A stretch of DNA of 64,000 bases from Phycomyces nitens (lineage: Eukaryota; Mucoromycota; Mucoromycetes; Mucorales; Phycomycetaceae), in NCBI GenBank assembly GCA_022702545.1, contig JAHRBC010000004.1, positions 2,046,001 through 2,110,000 of the forward strand. Reading direction: 5' to 3'. The translations under genes and the position numbers were made by a program. The notes beneath the pieces are model-generated. The model was not told where the DNA came from. It ran no database searches and saw only the letters and a program-made list of their open reading frames with translations. Every line of letters starts with the position of its first letter. Position 1 is the stretch's first letter. Shown here one piece after another: positions 20,030 through 31,302 of the stretch.

Positions 20030-21365
20030 AAATTTTCTTTTTCTTTTTTCTTTCCTTATAAATATCAATACCAAATAAAATAAAATAAAATGGCTAATAA
20101 TGTCAAAAACAAAAAAATTGTTTCAAAAAAACGGTAGCATAACTACCATTTTGTTCACACAGGTGAAAAATTATTTTTCTCAAAAATGCGCAACATCTTT
20201 AACACCAAATAAAATGCTCATTTCAATAAACAAGGTTGCCTAAAAACTTACGAGCCCTTTCTATGGTACTACAACTACCTCATTGCCTGATGAAAAGACA
20301 TTCCATGCAACTTTTATGATTCGGGATCAATGACATTACCTTTCAACCACAATCTGCGGAGATAAAGTGCTCTAATAAGTATTAATGTCATATAAAATAA
20401 AATAAAATGGCTAATAATATCAAAAACAAAAAATTGGTTTCAAAAAAACGGTAGTTATGCTACCGTTTTGTTCACACAGGCGAAAAATTATTTTTCTCAA
20501 AAATGCACACCATTGTTAACACCAAATAAAATGCTCATTTCAATAAATAACGTTGCCTAAAAACTTACGAGCCCTTTCTATGGTACTGCAACTACCTCAT
20601 TGCCTGATGAAAAGACATTCCATGCGACTTTTATGAATTGGCATCGATGACATTACCTTTCAACCACAATCTGCGGAGATAAAGTGCTCAAAAATCATAA
20701 AAAACGGTAGTTATGCTACCGTTTTCGGCACAGCTACCGGTCCTTCCGCCGTAGTGTTAAAGACACTTCTCATTTTTCTTTTAACCGAGCATTTTATGAT
20801 AGTCACTGATGTCTCTTAGCCCATTTTCTTATAACAACACTGGAAAAATGGGTTTGAATACTCATGTGTAAAAGTGCAGTTACTAAGGAGTAAAATTAAG
20901 ATTTATTAGATATACTGTATGAGTTTCTGTATGGGCCAAAGCCAAGTTTTACACAATGAGTTATGACCTGGTTTCTGCATGAGTATTTACTTCATGGGCT
21001 GACCAAGTGGGGGTTGTTAGTATGAGCGGGTCATTAATTTGACCTGATGTACAGAATAAAAGTCTATTTGAAACCAAGTTTCGTTGTTGTACACTCTTTA
21101 TATAAGAGGAAAGTTGAAAGCAAAAGAACCTCTTGACATGATTAAAATCCGATTATACTCAGGTGGATTGAAGGCTTTCTTAATTTTTAACCAATATTTG
21201 AAAGCTATTACTGTGTAATCAAGCATTGAATGCTCCCCCCATTATTTTATATCCCGTACTTATTAGGTTGTTTATGGTTTATATTTGTGTTTATTGGAAA
21301 GAATAGAATGGTTCTATACACAAGCTCTAATACTATTACTGTCTATCCTTGCCGCTTCTACCGGC

Positions 21366-22340
21366 CTACTTGATACTACTTGGATCGGGTGCTTCACTAC
21401 TGAACAATACCTGAAAATAGGGTCCGGCGGCAGTTTGGGTGGTTGCGGCAGTGTTCTTATATAATAAAGGTAGTATTAGTGACATATATTCAAGAGTGCG
21501 GGTGTTGTTCAAGATGCGAGGTATATTATACTTACATTGTAAGGGATGGACAAGAATGGACAAAGAGGGGCTGAGTTGTGCGGCATGGCATCTTGTATGA
21601 TTAGATTGACTAGAGATGGGGTAAAATAAATTAATATGGGTGAATTGAGTGATAAAATAATTAATTTACATACCAGAAGCAGAGTTGGTGATTAAAGTAG
21701 AGCGATGGTATATGGCGGCCAACAATAGCTTCTTATTAAGAGTATAAAAAATTATTAGTAAATAGCCAGAATAATATTATGGAAAAGCACAAAGACCAAG
21801 AAACAGCATTACCATTATGATAACCAGTCGTAGATGATGAGGGAGGCAGATGGGGTAGACAGTGATGGTGGCGGCCTATTGTAGAATAAGAAACGTTAGA
21901 AAAGAAAATTATTATTTTTTTGACACAAAAAGATTTTTTTTACCATAGCACCAATGATGATACCATATAATAAACCATGCCAGTAGAGGAGGTCTATAAG
22001 ATCAAAAGAGATAGTCAGAATAATAATATAAAAAAGTATAAAGGCTAAAAGACAGCATTACCATTATGATGACAGTTGTAGATAACAGAAGACACAGATG
22101 GGGTATAGGGTGATTAATAGCGGCGGCCTATAGGAGAATAAGAAGCATTAGAGAAAAAAAAATTGACACGAAAATATTTTTTTACACTGGGACTGATGAC
22201 GTTATCATATAATAGGCTGTACAAGTGGAAGAGGTCTATAAAATAGAAAGAGAGAATCAGAATAATTTGCAAGATGGCACCGGCACATTTAACTGACCAT
22301 GATTAGTTTGGAGGAGCAATGCAGGCAGGATGTATTGGAA
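21366..22340 (-). CDS. Outer-arm micro-exon gene (orf3) of E1
   Basis: A chain of short exons separated by introns with GTAA/GTATG donors and TAG/CAG acceptors, running toward the left terminus. The last two exons encode MPHNSAPLCPFLSIPYN, then NTAATTQTAAGPYFQ, then a tail ending DPSSIK and TAG at 21366. The same peptide, with silent and conservative changes, is in E2, E5 and, more diverged, E3. Two copies of an upstream exon pair occur here (near 22230/22120 and 21975/21880). One upstream exon has an in-frame stop in the frame I tested, so the 5' part may be decayed or I have its phase wrong. Product unknown; Cys-containing, possibly secreted. Confidence 0.5.
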
Positions 22341-22773
22341 TGAGAGTGTGTTTATAAAGAAGCCGCTAATTTTTTAGTCTAAAGAGGTGTAAAAAAAGAA
22401 AGAGAAAGTAGGCGTGGATATAAGGAAACAAGAGAAAGGGAAAAAAGCTAAAAAGAAAAAAAAATACAAGGATATATAATTTGAAACAGAGACAGAATAG
22501 GTGTAATGGATAGAATCCAAAAGCAATAATGGTGCCGTTCATTAATGTGTACAAGAAGTCTTTTTGGATTTATAAATAAAGCTGTCTTTACTAATATATA
22601 CTCTGTATTTTATATTATTAAATCCTTTTGACCAACTTGTTCACTCTTCCCACTCAAATCCGATTTTTCTATCTATCTGTCTCTTGTGCATTTTAAGTAA
22701 AAGATATGTTTAAACTTAAAGTAGCAAACGAGTATTAAATATTGGGTATTTTTTATATAATTTATAATAGAAA

Positions 22774-23886
22774 ATGTCAAACCAAAGAAGAAATATTGCT
22801 CCACGACCTGCTGACGATGATGTCAATATGCAGATGGTCATCACCAATCTCCAAGAGGATCTTGCCTCAATTAGAGGCGATATGACCACAATGAACAGGA
22901 GAATGGGGACTCTTATTGAGTCCAACCTCACCGTCATTGCTGCCACAAGTGTTGTGGCTCCAGTACCTGCTCTTGCCTCTGTTGCTGCCCCAACTGCCAA
23001 AGCCACAAATGAATCAATGTCTGATGCAAAGAAACGTGTATTTGTAGGTGTCACTAGATATAATATCCTATCAACTAAATTCTTATTTTGATCAAACAGA
23101 GAGATATTCGTGGATATTTGTGGCAGCCAAAGTTGAGGTCAAGGGCGTTGGTTGACATCCAGGCAAATAACAACAAGCCAAGGTGGGATGTCCATGCTCA
23201 CTTTGACGAGAGTCCCAACAAGGAGCTGGTAGAACGTCTACTGGCTTATCTTGGGCCAAATTTTGTTGGCTCACCCTTGAGAAGAAGCGACATTCAAGAG
23301 AAGGTCTACAGGAACTTCTGTAGCCGTTGTCAGGAGCAGACAAAGCCTTCTGAGAAGAAGGCAGTCTCCAACGCTCGTTCGAGAAGGGCAAACCGTGAAA
23401 AAGATGTAGGTTGTATACTATTCAAACTAGAGACAAATATTAATGAATACATGTTGGATATTTGTTAGCATTTAAAACGTCGCATGGCTGCCTTTCTCGA
23501 ACATAAGGAGGCCATTGAGCAGGCAATGGGGCAAGTCTGCTCTGGTCTGCTTCAGAAAGAAGCAATGTCTGAAGGAGAATCAGACAACAATACTCCGAAG
23601 ACTCTTGGCAGGTGTCGGATCTCCGTTTATTGCCCAAGCTGGAGAAGCAATGAGGTAAATTATTCTGTAAACAATATATAATTATATGTATTAAGATAAT
23701 ATTTTTGAAATATTAACAAATGCTATTTAGTTCAACCGGTTTATTGAAATCATTGACTCATTCGTTTCTCTTGACTTGGGGATGAATGCTCATCAGATGC
23801 TGTCAAGAGAACTCACAGGAGTCAGAGACTTAGCAGTCCCTGGTGACTTGGCCACCCGTCTGCCTCCTTGGGCCATAAGAAATTAA
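22774..23886 (+). CDS. Plavaka-type element accessory protein, E1
   Basis: Four exons: 22774-23043, 23100-23405, 23469-23654, 23731-23886. Exon 1 has a helical, probably coiled-coil segment (LQEDLASIRGDMTTMNRR) and an Ala/Pro-rich tail. Exon 2 carries KPRWDVHAHFDESPNKELVE and a basic end. Exon 3 carries the signature MSEGES and WRSNE. Exon 4 ends in LPPWAIRN. Six copies in the window keep this architecture, always convergent with the transposase. I do not recognise the family; it may be a DNA-binding partner of the transposase acting at the ends. No stop codons are seen in the joined exons of this copy. Confidence 0.78.
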
Positions 23887-24007
23887 ATAAAAAACAATTG
23901 TTTTATTTTACTCTTGCTTACGTATTTAATCCCAAAGACATGTTTAAAGGCAATGAATGTTTTGTTTTGCTCTTTTTAAAAGAAGCAAGTATTTATTTAT
24001 TAATGCT

Positions 24008-27000
24008 TTAAGCATACATCTTTTTTGGTAAAGGAATGACCAGCATCTTCACATTAACACCAGACACCAGCTCAGCAGTCGCAACTTCCAAAAGAATACG
24101 ATGTACTGGCAATATACAATGATAATTATCTGGAGAGAAACTTGGCAAGCAGACCTCAACTCCTTCATATTCACGCGTTCTACTTGGCATGTTGACAAAC
24201 CATCTCACAAAAGCAAAGACATGAGTAGAATTATTTCCAATTGATGGCAGACCGAGCTTGTGAAGGAACACGTACTGAATTTGTCCTGTGTATGCTTGTG
24301 GAGGATCACCGACTCTACCTAGGAAGAGTGCTTGAATGAAAGACCCACGGTCTATGGAACCATTTTTGCCTTTATACGTCTGGCCAAGAAGATTGATGAA
24401 TTTTATCTTTGTGATATGATTATCAACAAAGATACCTGACAATGTTGCCTGATGATAGTGCTGAAGACTGGATATATCGTATGATAGCCAATAGTATTCC
24501 AACAACTGGAGATAATCAGTATCATCCATTACAGATGGCTTTCTCACCAAGAGAGGGAAGGCAGAGGGAGGAAGGGGCTCATTTCTCTTTATTGGAAATT
24601 CAGGCTTTAAAGATGCATGCACAAATAGCTGAAGTATAAATGGCGTGTGTGAAAGAGGGGCAGAGGAGAAGGTGGCAGTTGTGGATGATGACGTGAGTTT
24701 TGACAGAAGAGGACGGAAAGGAGCTTGGTTTGGACAGGAGAGAATTTTTTGTACGTAGTCACCCTTGTACATGTCTTCAACAAAACTTTTCATGAACATG
24801 GACTCAAATCCATCTCTTCTGTTGGTGTCGATCTTCTTCAACAGGCCATTGTACCTCTCGAACCCAAACAGCCAATAACCATACACAGGTCCAAAATCAC
24901 AAATGGTTTCGCGAAGATGGATGTGCAGGTGCATGTTGCAGGTGAGAGTGGGAGCAGGATACAATTCTTCGCATTTCTGACAGAATCTTTCCAAATGGGC
25001 ATGGGCGTCGTCAAGGTCATCAAACGTGATTGTTGGTGTTGCAAGGAGATGGCAAGCATCAACAAAGTCAATCCAATTCTTGAACTTATCCAGAGGAAGA
25101 ACGTCTCTGAGCAGCACAGGAGAATACACCAACACCCAGGATTTCCACTCATCAGCCTTCATATATGGAAATCCTCTACTGATCTTCGTCTTCAAAATGG
25201 TGTAGTCAGTTGGCACCACCATTGATTTGACCATTACTTGCATAGAAGCCAGCTTCCTATCCGTGATTAGACCACTAGTAGTCCACGTCTCGACCATCCT
25301 CTTGGCTGTACCCAAGAATAGGTTATGCATGGGATCAATGATCGTTCCACGTACTAGATCAAAGTATCCAAGGCGATGGAGTTGCGACCATCGAACACCA
25401 TTTTCAACCTCCAACTCATGCCTTTCTGAGGGCGTACTTGCACTTTTCCACACCTCAGCATGCAAACGGTTCTCCACACCACAACGACGACGCCACCCAG
25501 ACTCATTGAACCCACGGAAGTCCACACTGCTTGTCCCAGGAAGACGAGAAAATTTGCGACAACACTTGTAACAGGCGTTTGTGCTGTTATGGGACGTGAA
25601 TCCACTTGTCTTTCTGGCTGCAGGGATGTCACATGCTACCATGAACAAAGCTGCACGGACAGTTGCTCCAGAAATGCATTCAAAGGTTGGGATAGTCATT
25701 CCCACGTACAGTTGTTCTAACTCATCAACCAAAGGCTTGAGATAATGGTTAATCTCTTCGGACTTTGGCTCCTTTGGCCCAGGCATGAGTCCAACAAGGA
25801 TAGTGTTCTCTGCCTTAAACCGCTCCTCACGAGGCAAGTTGTTAACCACCAAGTAAATGGCCCCACAAGAGTATGTGACCCTGTCAAAGGGCTAGAACCA
25901 ATCAATGTTCAACGTCAACATCAAAGAACGAGGATGGGCAACAAAAGATTCACCACTGATGTCTTTCAACTCCTTCCACATAACACCGTCAAAGATGTTG
26001 CACATTGTATCCATGATCTTGAGCTCCTGATTCCAGTGTTGAATGCTTGCTTCAAAATCAGGGCGAAGGAAAAGAATTTTCAAGGCATGCTTCAATGACT
26101 GGTATTGGAACACGCGCTTGGGAACCAATGCTCCAGACGATGTAACCTTGGTCAACTTGCAGTTGCAGGTCAGACGTGCACCAACTTTTGTGAAAACACA
26201 GTGAGGGGAGACAGACTGGTTTTCTTCATAAACTGCGTGGCAATCAGGACAGGCTACGAATCTCCTGATACCGTTGGAAATCGCAGAATATCCTGTCATT
26301 CTTTGCAGACCAAGAAGACTGGATGGGAGCTGGAAATCCTGCTCGTAAATCGTCAAGAGTGTGTTGATAAACTCGATCAAGACAACAGCACCCTTGTTGA
26401 CCACATAGCGGGATGCAAAGAGGACAACAAAAACGGCAATAAACCTGTGCACAGGATTTTCAGGCATATTGGGGGTTGGGAAAGGGTCTATTTTAAAATC
26501 GAAAAAATTAATATTCAATTCTTTTCAGGCTTTTTTCTTTGCTGCTTTCTCTTTGCTTTTGGCTATGCAACACGCACCTTCACTGTCGAATTCCTCAACC
26601 TCGATCTCAACTTCATCTTCGCCTTCATCTTTGCCTTCATCTTCTTCATCATCGCTTTCGTCATCGCGTTCGCCATTGGCATTGGCCTCATTAGCAACTG
26701 AATCGCCCTCATCCAGCATTACATCGGCATCCCAAAAAGGTGAGTTGGTCTGACCGTCCAATACATCCGAGGGTCCAGACTGTTGAGTAGAAATGACCGC
26801 TTATAGAATATAATAGTTTCTTAGTCTCTACTTTTTTTCAAATAAACTTTTCTTACATTGAATATCAATATCCATGTCTGCTTGAGTGTCTGTGTTTCAT
26901 ACCGCCGAAATTATTATACAATACATAAAAATAAACACTGAAATTATCATACCAATCTCATTTGAGTTGCTCTGTTCAATTCTTGCTCTCTTGCTATGAC

Positions 27001-27100
27001 GCTGAGCAGTTCGGCTTGCTACCAATGTGTAGCCTTGGCCATTGTTGTTGCATCTATTGCAATAGCACTTGGTGTTGTAAAAAGTATTTGAAGATGACAT
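24008..27100 (-). pseudogene. Tnp2/Plavaka-type transposase, E1 (one amber codon)
   Basis: Exon 1 from 27100 encodes a Cys-rich finger (CYCNRCNNNGQGY ... RHSKRAR). A small acidic exon follows (about 26760-26540), then one long exon to the stop at 24008. The core shows SLMLTLNIDWF, VNNLPREERFKAEN, GLMPGPKEP, a zinc motif in SHNSTNACYKC, IDPMHNLFLGTAKRM and GYWLFGFERYNG, as in Tnp2-type CACTA transposases (RNase H-like fold). A TAG at 25892-25894 replaces the Gln codon two residues after DWF. The frame continues unbroken on both sides, so this is a single nonsense change. Otherwise full length. Confidence 0.88.
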
Positions 27101-27344
27101 TGTGTTTGTGTTTATAATGTTAAAACAAAAAGGAAACGAGTGTTACATATACTTTATTTATTAATATTTTATAGTGGTAAAAAAGCAACGTTGTTTTATT
27201 CTTTTTAATCAAGCCAATGGGGTCAAGCAAAAGAACGTTTTTAATCAGAACACAAAAAAAGGTGTTGAGCTGCAAATTTGCCCTAATTTTCCTCAGGTAG
27301 ACAGCTTTGCCCACACATGAGTATTCAGACCCATTTTTCCAGTG

Positions 27345-27983
27345 TGATCGGCGCCCTCAGAGGTTGACTAGAGACAAACTTTTTATAGTCGTACTCATAG
27401 TCGTACACCGTGTCATCGCTCTCATAACCACCCAAGTCAATTTCAGAATCATCGACCACCTCACCAGACTGCACACTCTGCGACTCCCAGGCATCCGAGT
27501 AAAACTCCACCGATTCCTCTGACGACTCTTCATTGTTCACCATGTTGACCTCCGGAACAACCACCTTCCTCTTTCGGCCAGACAAAAACCGCAAACCATC
27601 CTTCATGTCCTTGGACGCACCACGGTCCAACACCAACCAGTCCGCAACTGAGAGACCAGCATCAGCACTCTTCAACTTCTCCCATACATCCCTCCGATGT
27701 AGTTTGACAGGGAGTTGTCTTGGAGGCTGACGCACCTGCCGAGCCTTCTGAGTCCCAACGGGGACCAACGGTTCCACAACCGGAGCCATGCTTACGTCCT
27801 GCTGGCCATACACCGATTGACCAGGGAAAGTGTTGAACTGACCCTGCATGTACTGTTGCTGTTGAAGCGGCAGTACCGACTTGACTGCTTCAGCCAAATA
27901 CACCGGCGAAGTCACCACCATATTGATCGCGGGATCCTCCTGCTCCACAAACACCTGAGATTGATTACGGGCATCAGCAAAAC
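27345..27983 (-). pseudogene. pol: Pol fragment (protease N-terminal region), family A copy 2
   Basis: Homologous to 10389-11050 of copy 1: shared LKSADAGLSVADWL, acidic Ser-rich stretch and SSQPLRAPIT, then cut by E1 before the protease active site. It lies in a different frame from gag and is open back across the gag stop, as in copy 1, which supports frameshift expression. Confidence 0.85.
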
Positions 27984-28904
27984 TTACTGACGCCCTCTGC
28001 CTTTTCCCAAAACATCTTCATTGCTCACTTTCCTAGGACAGCTGGCCTGAACGTGACCATCTTCCTCACACCAGGAACAGCGCAGCACTTGGGAACCAGC
28101 AGAATCGCCCTCACCAGGGGCAAAACCCGAACCAGAGGCGAAACCAGGACCAGAAAAACCAGGACCAGAGAAACCATGACCAGAGAAACCAGGACCAGAA
28201 CCAAAACCAGGCGCACCAAAACCGGACGCACCAAAACCAGAAGCATAAGTGTCCACCAAGTGGACCTTCATCGTCTTGAACTCCTGAATGAGCTCAGACA
28301 GAGAGTTCTCGACGGAACTTCTCTCCAAACCAGAACCTTCAGAGCGGGAGTTTCCTCTGCCAGAAACCGAACCAAACCGAGAACCAGAACAATGATACTT
28401 CTCCTCTACAGACTCGACCTTGATGGCCAACTTGACCATCTCTTCCCAAGACCGTGGGACACCAATCTTCTCAACTTCGTAGGCCACCTCCCTCCTGAGG
28501 GCCTTCAACAAGATTCTTACTTTCTGCGACTCATTCGTGAGCACAACCAGACCAAAGAGTTCTTGCAACCTCAGAGCGATATCTCCTACGCTCTGACCTT
28601 CACCTTGACAGACTTCTTCGATTTCATCCCACCATATATCCTCCATATGGCGCGAAGCAAATTGTCCCTTGAATTCTTCAACGAACTTCTCCCAAGTGAC
28701 CACCTCGTCTTCCTTGATCGCCCACCATTTCGCCGCGATCTCCCGAAAGTGCGTTGCCACAACCAGAATGGCCTCCTCATCGCTCATGCCAATGCCACGA
28801 CGCAATCGATCCAGATGCTTTAACCAGGCGAGGGCCTCGGAGTTGGATCCACCCACAAAGATTTCCGGAGCAGAGAGATACTTGGAGATGTTTACTGACG
28901 GCAT
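27984..28904 (-). CDS. gag: Gag polyprotein, family A copy 2
   Basis: 306 residues from the ATG at 28904. Capsid-like domain near-identical in layout to copy 1 (FVGGSNSEALAWLKHLDRL, AAKWWA), a shorter Gly/Phe/Ser repeat region and a CCHC knuckle CSWCEEDGHVQASC. The repeat region is about 55 residues shorter than in copy 1, so this segment expands and contracts between copies. The frame is intact, but the element lacks the rest of pol. Confidence 0.88.
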   Translation of the reverse strand: MPSVNISKYLSAPEIFVGGSNSEALAWLKHLDRLRRGIGMSDEEAILVVATHFREIAAKWWAIKEDEVVTWEKFVEEFKGQFASRHMEDIWWDEIEEVCQGEGQSVGDIALRLQELFGLVVLTNESQKVRILLKALRREVAYEVEKIGVPRSWEEMVKLAIKVESVEEKYHCSGSRFGSVSGRGNSRSEGSGLERSSVENSLSELIQEFKTMKVHLVDTYASGFGASGFGAPGFGSGPGFSGHGFSGPGFSGPGFASGSGFAPGEGDSAGSQVLRCSWCEEDGHVQASCPRKVSNEDVLGKGRGRQ

Positions 28905-28987
28905 TTTCCACAGCACGGTTTAGAGTTTTGAAAAATAAATAAAATAAAGAATAGGAATAATTCAATTCCTCGGCACGACCTCCAATT

Positions 28988-29667
28988 TGATGCGTGATGT
29001 GTTTGTATGGTTGTGTATGGTAACCGAACGGGCGACAAATAAAATATATAAAAGAAACAATGAAAGAACCAGTAAAAGACTAACGAAACTCAACAGAAAT
29101 ATCCCCAAAATGACCGGGCAAAATATAACTGCTCTTCAGAGATCGAGAGCTTAAACTCAAAAGAATAAAATAACCGTAAAATTGATCGTAAAACTGACTG
29201 ATGATCTTTATTTCATTAGAAAAGAATGTCTTTTATAGACAAAGAAAATAACTAAAAGAATAACCGAAAAATGAAATAATAAAATAATAAAATGATGCCA
29301 TCAAGGCCAAAGGAAAAATATAATAAAAAAAATACTATAACATAGTAAAGAAAAGGGTAAGACAAAGAAGTAGGGGAAATAAACTAAAGAAGTACAGAAT
29401 GGTGCAATCCTGCAAGAAAGTGAGAAAGGATTCACAAAGGAAATATAAAAGGAAAGAGTATAAAAAAGGAAATAATAAAATGTGATAAAATAAAAATAAA
29501 GAAAAATTGAAAAGAAAGAGAAATAAAGAAACTCGGGGATCGGCCATCCTTACTCGGCTCGGACTTCTTCTTCAGACTGGTCCGGCCTCCGACCCTTCCT
29601 AGGCCTGTTCCGGGCCCTTGGTCCGGCTTCATGGTCAAAACTGAATTTGCCCACAACACACGTGTCA
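28988..29667 (-). repeat. 5' LTR of family A copy 2
   Basis: 680 bp, same length as the solo LTR at 16023-16702 and close to it. Ends TGATGCGTGATG (one transition from TGACGCG) and CACGTGTCA. TATA box on the minus strand near 29235. The primer-binding region next to it (CCTCGGCACGACCTCCAA on the plus strand) matches copy 1. Confidence 0.88.
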
Positions 29668-29671
29668 AATA

Positions 29672-30860
29672 TGACGCGTGTTGAGTTTGTTGTGAGTGAA
29701 AACGAGTCAGAAAAATATAGTAAATTGAATACCTCACGTTGACAATAACGAGGGTGCGATAAAGAATGAATATAACGGGGGTAGAACCGCAATTCAAAGA
29801 CAGCAAGAGGACAAAAGAAGAGAAAATGAAGAAATAGACAGAGATATATGAACTTCGCTCGGGACAGTTAGATATATTCTTGACAGCAATGGAAACAGGG
29901 AGGAAGAGATATAATAGGAGAGGGGAACTAGATAATTTCACTCAGGACAATTATTAAAGTTGACAGCAAGGTACTGGGAAGATACAGATTTGGACGGAAA
30001 AGGGAATTGGATGAAAAGAAAAATCAATCTTGGCACGAAGTATGTTTAGGAATTTCTATACAAGACAATTCACTAATTCAGGGACGGAAAATAAGAGAGA
30101 AATAACTGATGATGTTTATTGATTGAATTTTTAGTCTCTTATATAGACTTCGTAAAATGTTACTTAGTGATAAATGGTGAATTGATTAATAATAAAATAT
30201 AGGAATTGGGTGTGTGAATGAAAAATAGAACAGTATATGAGATAATGGATAAGAATAATAATGACTTTGGGGGAGAGGTATGAGATGATAAGACAAAATA
30301 AGATATGATAGTATGAGAAAATGGGATATACAGTGAAGGTGATAATATAAAAATGGAGGACAAATATGATAAGAAAAAATGAGATATGAAAATGTGCAAA
30401 GACAATGTAGATATGAAGTATGAAGATATGGATAACAGTAATATGATAAAATGAGCAGTGTGAGAGAAAGGACAAAGATATGAAGGGGTATGAATAAAAT
30501 GAAGTGCCGATGTGAGAGGGTGTAAAGAGGTAGATAACATGAAGAGAAAGATAAGTGCGCACAGACAGCAACGTGGGGAGAAGGGAAAGGAAGATAGATG
30601 ACAAAAATAGTGTACAATGGATAAATGTGGAAATGGATAGGAGGGGTTTGAAATGAGAGCGAGGGTGACAAATATGGAAAATCAAAGAAGTGCGGAAAAA
30701 AGGGAGATATGGGAAATAAGGTGACTTGCAAATGGAGAAAGGTGACGTTGCCAAGTTGATCAGGATGCTACGTCACACTTTCTAGCAGAGAAGGCCTTGG
30801 AAAAGTCACGTGAAATGGAGAGAAGTGGGCGAAGCTGGAAATCCTACAACACCCGTGTCA
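29672..30860 (-). mobile_element. Family A-type solo LTR next to tRNA-Gly copy 2
   Basis: 1189 bp, TGACGCGTGTTG...ACCCGTGTCA, flanked by a perfect 4-bp duplication AATA (29668-29671 and 30861-30864). The 5' end lies 9 bp before tRNA-Gly and points away from it. Long open frames at 30160-30754 are low-complexity purine/pyrimidine artefacts in three frames, not genes. Confidence 0.85.
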
Positions 30861-30869
30861 AATATGTCT

Positions 30870-30940
30870 GCGCGGATGGTTAAGTGGTATAATCTTCGCC
30901 TGCCACGCGAAGGGCCCGGGTTCGATTCCCGGTCCGCGCA
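30870..30940 (+). tRNA. tRNA-Gly (anticodon GCC), copy 2
   Basis: Same sequence as the copy at 8295-8365: acceptor GCGCGGA/TCCGCGC, anticodon loop CTGCCAC, T arm with GGTTCGATTCC, discriminator A at 30940. TTTGTTTTT at 30941-30949 is the terminator. Family A-type LTR 9 bp upstream, full family B element 11 bp downstream. Confidence 0.96.
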
Positions 30941-30951
30941 TTTGTTTTTCG

Positions 30952-31263
30952 TGTCGGACATTATTTTGATGAATCCGTAAAATCTGAAGATGATTAACCG
31001 CAGTACTTCTTTACGCGCAGTAACATCGTCCTGAGCATTAACCGCAGTACAATGTCTCTTCTTTTATTAAAATATCATATAATAGCTACTGCGGATAATG
31101 CGCAGTATTAGTTAGAAAACTATATAAGATAACCAAAGTCATAACAATAAAAAAGTATCTTTTATCCTCTCTTTGATTTTACGTATACTCCTGTTTCCCC
31201 AGTGGGATTGACCTTTTGGCTTTGTTATAGTAAAAGGAAGACCATCCCAGATCAGGAACGACA
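30952..31263 (+). repeat. 5' LTR of family B
   Basis: 312 bp, TGTCGGACATT...GGAACGACA. CTATATAAGATAACC near 31119 is the TATA box and AACAATAAAAAAG near 31143 the polyadenylation signal. The base pairs after the LTR (ATTGGTAGCTGAAGC) are the primer-binding site; TGGTAGC is the start seen in elements primed by initiator tRNA-Met, but the rest was not verified. Confidence 0.92.
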
Positions 31264-31302
31264 ATTGGTAGCTGAAGCTATTTTTCCTCCTAAGAAACTT
31301 TG

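Larger units (their letters stand above)
17104..20756. mobile_element. CACTA element C2, complete ends, defective
   Basis: Starts CACTACAGCGGAAAAAACGG and ends CGGTCCTTCCGCCGTAGTG, with a perfect 3-bp duplication TTA (17101-17103 and 20757-20759). The 3-bp duplication and CACTA ends place it in the CACTA/EnSpm superfamily. At 3.65 kb it is much shorter than an autonomous element. It retains only the last exons of a plus-strand transposase-like gene and short minus-strand exons, and so is probably an internal deletion derivative. Confidence 0.88.
20838..27344. mobile_element. Plavaka-type DNA transposon E1
   Basis: Terminal inverted repeats of about 28 bp: both ends read CACTGGAAAAATGGGT, then C/TTGAATACTCATGTGT. 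Inside are three genes: an outward micro-exon gene (minus), an accessory gene (plus) and a Tnp2-type transposase gene (minus), the last two convergent. The flanks do not form a duplication (CAA at 20835-20837, TGA at 27345-27347). The left flank is LTR-like sequence and the right flank is the pol gene of family A copy 2. The left arm 20838-21365 and right arm 27101-27344 carry no gene. Confidence 0.88.
27345..29667 (-). mobile_element. Ty3/gypsy family A copy 2, truncated
   Basis: Minus-strand element with its 5' LTR at 28988-29667, gag and the start of pol. It stops abruptly at the right end of E1 within the protease region. The rest of pol and the 3' LTR are not in the window. Its 5' end is next to an AATA (29668-29671) that also flanks the solo LTR beyond it. 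Confidence 0.88.

Noticed and set aside
28053..28823. 256-codon open frame opposite gag copy 2
   Set aside because: Arg/Thr repeat is the reverse complement of the Gly-rich Gag region.
30160..30754. Three overlapping long open frames on the minus strand
   Set aside because: They are Ser/Phe/Leu/Ile/His-rich in all three frames, inside a solo LTR with skewed base composition, with no motif or splice structure.
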